Shown: positions 1 through 10,121 of the stretch, one piece after another | How positions within the stretch are numbered: position 1 is the first letter of the stretch | Layout: each line of letters begins with the position of its first letter | DNA from: Morinoia aosen | Taxonomy: Eukaryota; Arthropoda; Malacostraca; Amphipoda; Talitridae | DNA length: 64,000 nucleotides | Assembly (NCBI GenBank): GCA_030386875.1 | Contig: CM059563.1 | Span: forward strand, 29,302,139-29,366,138 | Direction of reading: 5' to 3' | Made by a program: the position numbers and the translations under genes | The notes under the pieces: generated by a model | The model's database searches: none | Seen by the model: only the letters and a program-made list of their open reading frames with translations | Told to the model about the DNA's origin: nothing

Positions 1-1838
1 TGACTCAATGTTTCAACTCTCCAATGTTGACTCAATGTTCCAACTCTCCAATGTTGACTCAATGTTTCAACTCTTCAATTTGACCCAATGTTTCAACTCT
101 CCAATGTTGACTCAATGTTCCAACTCTCCAATGTTGACTCAATGTTTCAACTCTTCAATTTGACCCGATGTTTCAACTCTCCAATGTTGACTCAATGTTT
201 CAACTCTCCAATGTTGACTCAATGTTTCAACTCTCCAATGTTGACTCAATGTTCCAACTCTCCAATGTTGACTCAATGTTTCAACTCTTCAATTTGACCC
301 GATGTTTCAACTCTCCAATGTTGACTCAATGTTTCAACTCTCCAATGTTGACTCAATGTTCCAACTCTCCAATGTTGACTCAATGTTTCAACTCTTCAAT
401 TTGACCCGATGTTTCAACTCTCCAATGTTGACTCAATGTTCCAACTCTCCAATGTTAACTCAATGTTTCAACTCTCCAATTTGACCCGATGTTTCAACTC
501 TCCAATGTTGACTCAATGTTTCAACTCATCTATGTTGACTCAATGTTTCAACTCTTCAATTTGACCCGATGTTTCAACTTTCCAATGTTGACCCAATGTT
601 TCAACTCATCTATGTTGACTCAATGTTTCAACTCTTCAATTTGACTCGATGTTTCAACTCTCCAATGTTGACTCAATGTTTCAACTCATCTATGTTGACT
701 CAATGTTTCAACTCATCTATGTTGACTCAATGTTTCAACTCTTCAATTTGACCCGATGTTTCAACTCTCCAATGTTGACTCAATGTTTCAACTCATCTAT
801 GTTGACTCAATGTTTCAACTCATCTATGTTGACTCAATGTTTCAACTCTTCAATTTGACTCGATGTTTCAACTCATCTATGTTGACTCGATGTTTCAACT
901 CATCTATGTTGACTCAATGTTTCAACTCTTCAATTTGACTCAATGTTTCAACTCTCCAATGTTGACTCAATGTTTCAACTCATCTATGTTGACTCAATGT
1001 TTCAACTCATCTATGTTGACTCAATGTTTCAACTCTTCAATTTGACTCGATGTTTCAACTCTCCAATGTTGACTCAATGTTTCAACTCATCTATGTTGAC
1101 TCAATGTTTCAACTCTTCAATTTGACTCAATGTTTCAACTCTCCAATGTTGACTCAATGTTTCAACTCATCTATGTTGACTCGATGTTTCAACTCATCTA
1201 TGTTGACTCAATGTTTCAACTCATCAATTTGACCCGATGTTTCAACTCTCCAATGTTGACTCAATGTTTCAACTCATCTATGTTGACTCAATGTTTCAAC
1301 TCATCTATGTTGACTCAATGTTTCAACTCATCTATGTTGACTCAATGTTTCAACTCTTCAATTTGACTCGATGTTTCAACTCTCCAATGTTGACTCAATG
1401 TTTCAACTCATCTATGTTGACTCAATGTTTCAACTCTTCAATTTGACTCGATTTTTTAACTCTCCAATGTTGACTCAATGTTTCAACTCATCTATGTTGA
1501 CTCAATGTTTCAACTCTTCAATTTGACTCGATGTTTCAACTCTCCAATGTTGACTCAATGTTTCAACTCATCTATGTTGACTCAATGTTTCAACTCTTCA
1601 ATTTGACTCGATGTTTCAACTCTCCAATGTTGACTCAATGTTTCAACTCATCTATGTTGACTCAATGTTTCAACTTATCTATGTTGACTCAATGTTTCAA
1701 CTCTTCAATTTGACTCAATGTTTCAACTCTCCAATGTTGACTCAATGTTTCAACTCTCCAATGTTGACTCAATGTTTCAACTCATCTATGTTGACTCAAT
1801 GTTTCAACTCTTCAATTTGACTCGATGTTTCAATTCTT
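1..1838. repeat. 26/27-bp tandem satellite with higher-order structure
   Basis: About 68 head-to-tail units, cut by the window's left edge. Three monomer types are visible. Type A (27 bp) ends ..CTCTCCAATGTTGACT. Type C (27 bp) ends ..CTCATCTATGTTGACT. Type B (26 bp) ends ..CTCTTCAATTTGACC/T and lacks one base. The first ~480 bp hold only A and B. From about 510 onward the order is mostly A-C-B (80 bp) or A-C-C-B (107 bp). Because B is 26 bp, each B unit shifts the reading frame, so the many overlapping 60-78-codon open frames are chance products. The array ends abruptly at ~1838 in unique sequence. Confidence 0.97.
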
Positions 1839-2024
1839 CAACGAGATCATCCCAGGCCCCTGCCAGGCCCCAGTCGCTCCGATGGTCATTTCTCATATTT
1901 TTGTTGGAAAAGGACCCTTAGGTGGTGGACTATTCATTCCTAAAATTTTATGGCGCTACGGACAGTAGATCCCCCCCCCCCAAGGGGTGGGGGGGGAAGG
2001 GGACCAAAATCTTTCGCTGGTATT
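1839..2024. other. Unique flank with C-run/G-run hairpin
   Basis: Short non-repetitive segment after the satellite. It contains 11 consecutive C (1971-1981) followed by G-rich runs (1984-2002). The two sides can pair as a C:G hairpin, or the G strand could form a quadruplex. No gene is seen. Confidence 0.6.
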
Positions 2025-2343
2025 GATATTTCAAGATGTATCTCCTCATTCAGTTTTGATGCTAGACCAAAAATGAAGGCAGTTTTAGAATCCTTGGAAC
2101 ATTTATAACCAACTTAATTAAATATTTTTTTTTCAAATTCAAATTTTTCGAAAAAATATATAGCTCTAAATCCAAAAAATTATTGTTGGGCTTAGAAATT
2201 TTAAAAAAATTTGAAAAAAATGGAATAAATTTTAATTTGAAAAAAACAATTTGAGTTTGTTAGAAATGTTTCAAGGATTCTAAAACTGTCTTTGGTTTTG
2301 TTCTAGCATCAAAATTCGATGACGATTCCCGTTTTGAAATATC
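2025..2343. mobile_element. Hairpin (inverted-repeat) element, ~319 bp
   Basis: The left arm (2025 to ~2150) and the right arm (~2215 to 2343) are imperfect reverse complements. The best-matching core is 2053-2106 against 2263-2316, including GCTAGACCAAAAATGAAGGC against its near-complement. The outer arms also match (GATATTTCAAG against TTTTGAAATATC). The centre is AT-rich and partly self-complementary as well. This is the shape of a MITE or fold-back element. I see no target-site duplication, and the family is unknown. Confidence 0.7.
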
Positions 2344-2880
2344 CAAAAAATATACCACAAAACTAATTTTTCGTAGAAAAAACTAAGGCCTAAATCGAAA
2401 AAGTGACATGAGTAAAAAAGGTTTACTTTCACAAAATACATATACTGACTGATTTTCAAACGAATCGGACGAAAAAAGTTGAACAGCCGGGATGATCTTT
2501 AATTATTCAATGTAACTTGCATCGCTTTAACGATGAAAATCTCCCAGCCCCGATCGCTAATAACGGATTGGCTTCAGGTTTTCCGCTTCCTTGGTGTCGG
2601 TGCTTATGGACGAGATATTTCCCTCGTATTGCTGCCGGAAGCCTGCGACCCAACTCACTGATGTCGATTTTGGTGCCAGTTTCATGGCAAACGCAAGCGA
2701 GTAAATAATTGCAAGCCTGGCTTTTGGTCCCGATATCATTGTAGCAAGCTCGTGGCATTGCTTTTGGTCCCGGAATGAGAACTGAAAGGAGGAATGGTCG
2801 TCTCTACGTTATTCTCAAAAACAGGACTAGGTAGATAAGTTCCGCACTGTTAGCAAAATTTAGCGCATGCTTACCAGAGT
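2344..2880. other. Non-coding spacer, no gene recognised
   Basis: Mixed-composition DNA between the hairpin element and the 41-bp array. Open frames at ~2507-2758 on both strands overlap each other and show no recognisable domain. Confidence 0.5.
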
Positions 2881-3798
2881 GAAAAATATGCTATTAGAAT
2901 GTTTGGGATACGTATTTGAATAAAAATTTTGCTGTTAGAATGATTGGCATACGTATCTGAATGAAAATTTGCTGTTAGAATGATTGGTATTCGTATCTGA
3001 ATGATAAATTTGCTGTTACAATGATTGGTATGCGTATCTGAATGAAAAATTTGCTGTTAGAATGATTGGTATTCGTATCTGAATGATAAATTTGCTGTTA
3101 GAATGATTGGTATGCGTATCTGAATGATAAATTTGCTGTTAGAATGATTGGTATGCGTATCTGAATGAAAAATTTGCTGTTAGAATGATTGGTATGCGTA
3201 TCTGAATGAAAAATTTGCTGTTAGAATGATTGGTATACGTATCTGAATGAAAAATTTGCTGTTAGAATGATTGTTATGCGTATCTGAATGAAAAATTTGC
3301 TGTTAGAATGATTGGTATACGTATCTGAATGAAAAATTTGCTGTTAGAATGATTGGTATGCGTATCTGAATGAAAAATTTGCTGTTAGAATGATTGGTAT
3401 GCGTATCTGAATGAAAAATTTGCTGTTAGAATGATTGGCATACGTATCTGAATGAAATACTTGCTGTTAGAATGATTGGTATGCATATCTGAATGAAAAA
3501 TTTGCTGTTAGAATGATTGGTATACATATCTGAATGAAAAATTTGCTGTTAGAATGATTGGTATGCGTATCTGAATGAAAAATTTGCTGTTAGAATGATT
3601 GGTATACGTATCTGAATGAAAAATTTGCTGTTAGAATCATTGTTATGCGTATCTGAATGAAAAATTTTCTGTTAGAATGATTGGTATGCGTATCTGAATG
3701 AAAAATTTTCTGTTAGAATGATTGGCATGCGTATCGGAATGAAAAATTTGCTGTTAGAAGGATTGGTACGCGTATCTGAATGAAAAATTTGCTGTTAG
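2881..3798. repeat. 41-bp tandem satellite, ~22 units
   Basis: The unit contains TTTGCTGTTAGAATGATTGG followed by TATGCGTATCTGAATGAAAAA. Central units are nearly identical, varying mainly at one site (TATGCG, TATACG or TATTCG). The first two units (2881-2960) and the last two are more divergent. That edge decay is expected where unequal exchange homogenises the middle of an array. Confidence 0.97.
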
Positions 3799-4382
3799 AG
3801 TTATTGAATTGTCAAACAAGTGGCGGGCTTGTGCCCAATGTGAATCTTTAATAACTGCTGAAAGTGCTCGCATAACTTTATCTTTCGGTGTCTTTCGATA
3901 GCAGAACTGGCGTCTCTGTGAACGACGCGGCAGCGGCGCTTATTGGTTCCGCCTAGTTAGCTAGACACTGATCTCGGTCTTGCAGCATCGCTGAATAAAG
4001 TCGGCTGGTCTATCTTGAGCTTCTGAAATTCCCTTAATTTCTACGGTCAAAATAAAATCATACCTTTCAAGAATTAGATAAAGTATGCGGAGTTAAGATA
4101 TTCATTTCATCGTTTAAGAAATGATGTATCTGGTTTTACATGATTTTGGTCACGAATTAAGCGGAGATATAGATATTAATTCTATTAATCTATTGACAGC
4201 ACCTATTCCTCAGCTCTCAAGAAGTGAGCCGGTGAAAACAAATAAACCCTTCATTTTTAATTTGAAAGAGACTTTGTATTTAACCCATTTCTCTTTCGTT
4301 AATCGTACTTTTACGCGGGCTTCTGAATTAAAATTGCTCTCCATACTGAACATGAAGACAAATTTACCAAATATCAATATTT
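3799..4382. other. Spacer, no gene recognised
   Basis: Unique DNA. The 105-codon frame at 4121-4438 runs into the MITE at 4383 and has no recognisable motif, so it is not called as a gene. Confidence 0.5.
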
Positions 4383-4610
4383 TTAACACTTTGACTGCGG
4401 CAGGTAAAACTGACCTTCAATATTCAACTCAAATTTAAAGTCAATTGCAGTAAGCCAGTTTAAAAATAACAAACATTAACTGGATGGGGCCTGTATTTTG
4501 TTTTGACTAAGTATTTATGAAAATCGAGTCTGTGACTACTGGTCGGTCAGTAGCATTATGAAAACCCCCTCCGTGACCACTGGTGGCTCACGTCGCAGTC
4601 AAAGTGTTAA
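4383..4610. mobile_element. TTAA-flanked MITE, copy 1 (220 bp body)
   Basis: TTAA at 4383-4386 and TTAA at 4607-4610 bracket a 220-bp body. With the TTAA included, the ends are a perfect 17-bp inverted repeat: TTAACACTTTGACTGCG at the left, its exact complement at the right. TTAA target duplication is characteristic of piggyBac-superfamily transposition. No transposase is encoded, so this is a non-autonomous copy. A second copy with an identical body length lies at 58982-59209. They share internal blocks such as CTGGTCGGTCAG and an AATATTCAA..TCAAATTTAAA stretch. Confidence 0.85.
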
Positions 4611-5924
4611 TGCAGTCGCAGTTCAACTGATTACCGACTAAAAAATTTATTTAGAGCCCTTTGAATATATTATGTGAACAACTACAGTTTCACTCGAAAA
4701 GAAATAGGTCGGATTTACGAGAGATTTTTTTGAGGAATGTTCTTTAAGGAAACAGAACCCGAGTCTGCACTTTTAGAGAAGACTTCTTATTCAAACTCAC
4801 TCAAATGTTGGCTCGTAAATTTTCGAGCCACGGTGTCAATAGCCGTCAAATTCATCTCCCTAACATTCAACTCTGGGAAGAGATTTGCAAAAGAGGTCAC
4901 TTTTTGAAAGCCTTGTGGCATGAGGTCACTTTTTGAAAGCCGGTCTGGGACTGATGGAAGTTACATCGCTGTTATCAGTAATTCATGGCAAAGACCGAGA
5001 TTTTTGTCGAGCCTAACTTGGTTATCTACAAAGATCCCTTCAATTTTCTCGGCTCCGTAAATAGCTCGCTGCGAGTCTCAAAGCTGACCGTGGAATGACA
5101 AAAAATTGAAAGAAAAGTTAGACCTGGAGGCCATGTTCCAGCATGGAGCTGCTTAGTTAAATCAATGAACCAATATCCGCTCCTTTTTATTTGTAAACAA
5201 TAGAACTGATTCTACTCGTCCAAACACACGTAGGTGGGATTAAAATTCAAAATATTTCCTTAACAGGTTCACTGATTGTACTAATTTCTTTTTTAATAAG
5301 TAAACAGAACTACTTGAGACACTCGTACAAACACACGTGAGTGTTGCACTAATTCCAAATATTTCCCTAGCTCATGGGATTAAAAATTCTGTAGTACTGC
5401 TGTACTACAGAATTTTGTAGGCAGAGATTCTCATCCCAGGTTCCATCAATTTGCTATTCTGCTAGTCCAATACATTTTTCCAACTCAGAGAATCTTCACT
5501 GTACAAAACGTAGTGTATAGAACTTTGAAAACTTTAAAGGTTATTATTTTTCCCAAATAATTGAGTAAAGAGTAGCAAACAAGTAAAAACCGGGCAGAGT
5601 TTGTTCTGAAACATTTTTCTCAAAACCCAAACACGATCGTTGGGAAATATTTTTTCACGCACTGTGACTTAATTAAATACCCAAAATCAGGGCCGCAATC
5701 ATCAAAAGACATTTTTGACTCTCCGGCTTTAATACCAAAAAAATATATCCCTCTCTCGCTCGTTGAGATTAACAGAGCATCTAATTATAAAAAAAGTATT
5801 CAAGATGAAGCCTTGCAGTTGAGAGCCATTGCGGTGCCGTGGACCACTCGAAGGAAAGAGAGCCAACTTTGGCAGCGCGCCAGGGCCTCTTGCGCATCCT
5901 CGGCCTCTTTCCTGCGGCGCTGCT
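4611..5924. other. Unique AT-rich DNA, no gene
   Basis: No coding, RNA or repeat feature is supported except the short hairpin at 5383-5416. A locally GC-rich patch at about 5820-5950 has open frames on both strands without recognisable domains. Confidence 0.5.
5383..5416. repeat. Perfect 15-bp inverted repeat, 4-nt loop
   Basis: AAAATTCTGTAGTAC (5383-5397), loop TGCT, then GTACTACAGAATTTT (5402-5416). The arms are exactly complementary. No T-run or other context assigns a function. Confidence 0.9.
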
Positions 5925-6465
5925 CGCGCTGCAATCGCCGAAATCTACTGCAGAACATCCACACATGTCGCTGAACTTGTAACTTTCAGGTACAACGTGA
6001 GCAACATTCATCAATATATATCATTGAAGAACATTAACACACGTTACTGTGACGCATAACTCACGCTGCAATCACCGAAATCCAGTGCAGAACATCCACA
6101 CACGTCCCTGAACTTGTAACTTTTAGGTATAACTTGGGCAAGAATCGTCAAAATTCATTGCCGAACATCAACTGTCAGGTATAATAACTCCAGCTGGAAT
6201 CCCCAAAATTCACTGCAGAACATCCACACACGTCACTGAACATATACCCTTCAGATATACCATGCGCAAGAATCGTTAAAATTCCCTGCAGAACATCAAC
6301 ATATGCCACTAAACTTGTAGCTTTCAGGTATTCCTTGCGATAGATTCATCAAAATTGGTTAAACAACACCCACACATCTTAATAAACTTGTAACTTTTAG
6401 ACCTAAATTACGCAAGAATCATCAAAATTCATTGCCGAACATCAACACATGTCATTGAACTCGGA
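5925..6465. repeat. Degenerate ~70-bp tandem repeat, ~8 units
   Basis: The recurring core is GAACATCCACACATGTCNCTGAACTTGTAAC with a following CAAGAATCRTCAAAATTC block. Copies begin near 5953, 6029, 6091, 6161, 6217, 6291, 6363 and 6437. Spacing varies from 56 to 76 bp, so this is an old, indel-rich array. Confidence 0.85.
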
Positions 6466-7334
6466 ACAATCGACTGTATGTAAGAAGTATTCCACCAACA
6501 AGCATCTAAAATTGTCACTTGTGAGGTTATAAATGAATTCAAAAATGAGGTTTCTTTTTTCCTTGAAAAGCCGGTTTGCAGGTAAAAAAAACGTCGTTTT
6601 GCTGGCTTCTCGCTAAGAATTAGGGAAAAGGTCCTTATGTTATCTTCGTGAAAATGGCTGACATGCGAGCCTAAAAAGAAAAAGAATTGTAAAATTTTGC
6701 ATTCACTTACAAATCCGTAAAAATGGATTGCGAAGTAGATCCGTTTTTAAAGATCATGGAAAGGCTGATTCTGGGATTTCTAGATGGAAATGATACATTA
6801 TAGAAATGATAAAAATAGAAAAAATCATAAGAAGACCCTTTTATACTCATGGATAAATTCATACACAGGTTTGTGGGAAAAAAAATCCAAAGCATCTCTT
6901 TTTCAGAACGATAACACTTATACTGTGGTCACGGCCCCCTATTTTATGCAGATATGTAGATATTATTCAAGTTGTGGACCAAAAATAAGTCATGTTTGAA
7001 AACTATATCTTAGAATGGTCAATAAAATATCGACCAGAACGTTCTAAGGCTCAACTGATATGAAATGAAACCAGGACCTACATGTGCTGAAATTCATGAC
7101 TCCATGACTGCTGTAAAAACGCGCCTTATGAGAAATAAAGAGCGCAATTCAGTGCGAGTTGTTTTGTGTCATGTGACATGGTCATAAGAGGATTAGAATC
7201 CCATCTCTGCATTAAGACCTTGAGATTAGAGAATCTGATCTTATTCTGCGTTGTTTTCGAGAACATACGACTTGAATCTGTCGGGAACATATGACTGGTG
7301 TAGAAAATGCTAAAATAACTGTACATACATTCAA
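6466..7334. other. Unique AT-rich DNA, no gene
   Basis: Nothing recognisable. Short open frames on both strands lack domains. Confidence 0.5.
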
Positions 7335-7385
7335 ATATGTATATGTATATACATATATATATATGTATATATATTCGTATACATC
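7335..7385. repeat. TA/TATG microsatellite
   Basis: Alternating ATGTATAT / ACATATAT sequence, self-complementary and low complexity. Confidence 0.9.
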
Positions 7386-7631
7386 ATGTATTCGGATGTG
7401 TGTCTCATGAACTGAGCAGCCAAAAATACCAATTGTAGTAATATTTGCTTTTATAATGCTAGAACAAAATTATATTAATTTATTAAGCAAAGAATTTCCC
7501 ACGCACGCTTAAGAAAAATTCAAAAATAATGTTACTGATGAATTTTACAACAGGGACAAAGGATTTAAAGAATTGACAGGGTGCTAAAATTATGGAGACT
7601 AAAGCGTGTTATGCAACTTGTGTCAATCAAA

Positions 7632-7857
7632 CCCAGAATGACAGCACTCATTCCATATATTTCTTTTTGTTCCTATTATACATAAAATCTTACCATAATT
7701 GTTTAAAAATGATCGACATTAAGAACTCTGGATGGTGCTCATTTCATAAATTTCGGTTTATTTACTAGTGACCTGCGTTGATAGCTCTGGACGGCACTCA
7801 TTCTATGAATTTCCTCTTTTATTCAAAAGCTAACCATAATTGGAAGCACATGTCGGT
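7632..7857. repeat. ~82-bp degenerate tandem array, left part
   Basis: Copies share GAACTCTGGACGGTGCTCATTCCATAAATTTC and CTTACCATAATT. They are visible near 7645, 7735 and 7793. The same unit resumes at 8318, so one array has been split by an insertion. Confidence 0.8.
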
Positions 7858-7882
7858 TTGTATTTTTACAAATTTTAACTCA

Positions 7883-8314
7883 GAAAATAATAGCAAGGAA
7901 TAAAGCTTTGAAACTTGGCATTGTATATTAAAGGCTTTACTGTTAAAAATTGAACGTTTCGACTCAAAGAGTCATTCTCAACAAAATGTTCTGAAAAAAA
8001 TAAAATATTTACATATTGAAAATATCGAGAAAACAACAAAACTTAAAAGAAAGGAAAAAACAAATAAAAATAAATCAAATTCCTAAACTATTTGCAAAGG
8101 AAAAGTGGATTGGGAGTCATTTAAAAAAGGCTTTCGTTGTAAAATATAAAGAGATTCAATAATGCGCAGATCAACGGGGTTTAAGGCAGCGGCTAAAATG
8201 TTAAAATCCTCTAATTTAATAGAAAGATTACATCTTTCAGCATGGATTCGTATGGCTGAGTCCCTTTAATATAAAATGCCAAGTTTCAAAGCCTTATTCC
8301 TCGATTTTATTTTC
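7883..8314. mobile_element. 432-bp element with ~52-bp terminal inverted repeats
   Basis: The left end (7883-7934) and right end (8263-8314) are ~52-bp inverted repeats with only a few mismatches, including GGAATAAAGCTTTGAAACTT against AAGTTTCAAAGCCTTATTCC. The element sits inside the ~82-bp tandem array, whose unit (GCTAACCATAATT) occurs on both sides. It has no coding capacity. Near its left end is a compact stem with a GAAAC bulge on the minus strand (7952-7991). It could be a MITE or a fragment of a Penelope-like element; the family is not determined. Confidence 0.75.
7952..7991 (-). ncRNA. Hammerhead-like stem motif (possibly degenerate)
   Basis: Read on the minus strand, there is an outer stem (GAACATTT..ACGTTC), an internal GTTGAGAAT side, a 5-bp stem GACTC-TTT-GAGTC, then GAAAC. 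A GAAAC strand directly after a short stem II is a feature of hammerhead ribozymes found in Penelope-like elements and retrozymes. The opposite core strand should be CUGANGA, but here it is closest to UUGAGAA, and I found no clear cleavage-site strand. If related, it is probably inactive. Confidence 0.3.
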
Positions 8315-8317
8315 TTC

Positions 8318-8612
8318 GCTAACCATAATTATTTACTAATCATTTGCATTGAGAACTTAGGACGGTGCTTATTCCATACATTTCGGATTATATGCAAAAG
8401 CTTACCAAAATTATTTATTACACGACTGCATTGAAAACTCTAGACGGCAACCATTCCATAAATTTCGGATAATATTTAAAAGTTTACCACAATTTCATAC
8501 TAATGACCTGCATTGAGAACTGTGGACGGTGTTTATTCCATAAATTTCGGATAATGTTTAAAAGTTTACCACAATTATTTAATACACGACTGCATTGAGT
8601 TCTCTGGATCTT
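8318..8612. repeat. ~82-bp degenerate tandem array, right part
   Basis: Copies start with GCATTGAGAACT at 8347, 8430, 8512 and 8595 (82-83-bp spacing). Each is followed by CATTCCATAAATTTCGGAT and AAAAGTTTACCACAATT. It continues the array left of the 7883-8314 insertion. Confidence 0.9.
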
Positions 8613-8830
8613 CATTCATTGTATATGAACGAATCTAGTTCACAATATCACATTTAGACAACGGTAGCTACAAGGTAACGAATGTAGAAATACTACGTCG
8701 GATCTTTATCTTACACCGCGCCACCTGAAGTTCTTCAAGTGATATGACATTCACTTCGCACCAAGATGATATAAAACATTTTATTTTGCGCCCTACGATC
8801 ATCCCATAAAACTAAAACTGTATTTGATAT

Positions 8831-9035
8831 CCATCAGCCCATAAGACTAAAACTGTATTTCATGTTAATCATCAATGCAATTTTTTCTGAGTTTGCTAAA
8901 GTGTCCATCAGAACCCCTATGTATTTCATGTTTGTATTTCATGTCCATCAGCCCATAAGACTAAAACTGTATATCATGTTGATCATAAAAGGCCACTTAT
9001 TTCAGGGTTTGCTAAAGTGTCCATCAGAACCCCGA
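8831..9035. repeat. Tandem duplication, 114-bp period
   Basis: CCATCAGCCCATAAGACTAA.. to ..TGTCCATCAGAACCCC occurs at 8831-8921 and again at 8945-9035 with few differences. A partial third copy precedes it near 8803. No coding function is seen. Confidence 0.9.
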
Positions 9036-9588
9036 TGGCTTATTCAGAACTGACCCCGACCTGGCTGAGGCAACCGGCCGGCTAGGTGGCTGTCGCTGCA
9101 ACCTGGCTGCCAGCCAAAACTCAGCCAGTCTCGGTAACAGTGCAGTTACTCTGCAGTTCGTGAACAAGATCAATATCATTACAGTTCTTCTCTGACTGCC
9201 GCAGCGACCTCTCACGCAATCAATTCTCCATGCAGAATACATACGTCATTGATCACGAATGCTACTTCGCCTTTGAAATGCATGTCGCTCATACTAACGT
9301 CTCCCAGTCACACAACAAGAAAATGCCAATAGTCATAAACTTCGCTTTACCGTGCTAAATGCGTGTTTCGTTGACGGAAGTGTAAGCCCGATTTTACCGT
9401 ACCGAGGTTTCTTTCTTCTGGGAACTGTTTTTTAAATTAGCAAAGTTTAATGGAATTTATTATGCTCGTGTAAATGAGCTGCTTTCCAATGGCGGAAGAA
9501 AGGGCTATGTTGATCGGAAGATACTTGCCACCAAGTTTTTTAATCAAAAGATTTACATAATCGCATTTTTAACTATAACATATTATTA
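9036..9588. other. Spacer, no gene recognised
   Basis: It holds a GC-rich patch (about 9045-9145) with no recognisable domain on either strand. Confidence 0.5.
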
Positions 9589-9657
9589 GTTTCGTAATCA
9601 TGACGTGATTGGTTTCTTAATCATGACGTAATCGGTAGCTTAATTATGACGAAATCG
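9589..9657. repeat. 23-bp direct repeat x3 with TGACGT-type cores
   Basis: GTTTCGTAATCATGACGTGATTG, GTTTCTTAATCATGACGTAATCG and GTAGCTTAATTATGACGAAATCG lie head to tail. Each carries TGACG(T/A), resembling a CRE/ATF half-site. Regulatory use is only a possibility. Confidence 0.85.
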
Positions 9658-10121
9658 GTTTCCTGATTATTGGGATTCCGCGCTTCGTGAAATGGTGACA
9701 TCAACAAAGAAATTAAATTCATAGGTTGAAACATTTTTTCACATAAGAATTTAATTAAATGGCCCAAAAATTGTCAGTTAAAATGGATTAAAAAGCAGGG
9801 CAACAAATTTACAGGTCTGCACTGTGCTTAATATATCATTAAGTGTCCCTTTTTTATAAAAAATATTGTACCAAATATTCTTTCAGAAACAAAAAAAAAC
9901 GTCATGCTGCTCTCTTCGTCGATTTTTACCCAGAAGGAACAGTGAAGTAAAACGGATTTTTTCCAGACAACGTTTATTGCACTCAATTTGTTCATGAATT
10001 ATTAGGCCAAGCAACATTTCCCAAGGCCCTAAAAACTCTGAGATAACATTTTCTGTACTTTTCAGCAAAGTCTGTGCAGATTTGCTGCTTCAAACCTCCG
10101 GCATGGAACAGAATGAGCAAT

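Noticed and set aside
88-1921. Serial 60-78-codon frames (MFQLSNVDS..)
   Set aside because: Produced by the 27-bp satellite and closed by each 26-bp unit.
4121-4438. 105-codon plus-strand frame
   Set aside because: It runs into the MITE end at 4383, has no recognised motif and sits in AT-rich DNA.
5781-6059. Opposing 76-77-codon frames in a GC-rich patch
   Set aside because: Open on both strands, no domain, and overlapping the start of a tandem repeat.
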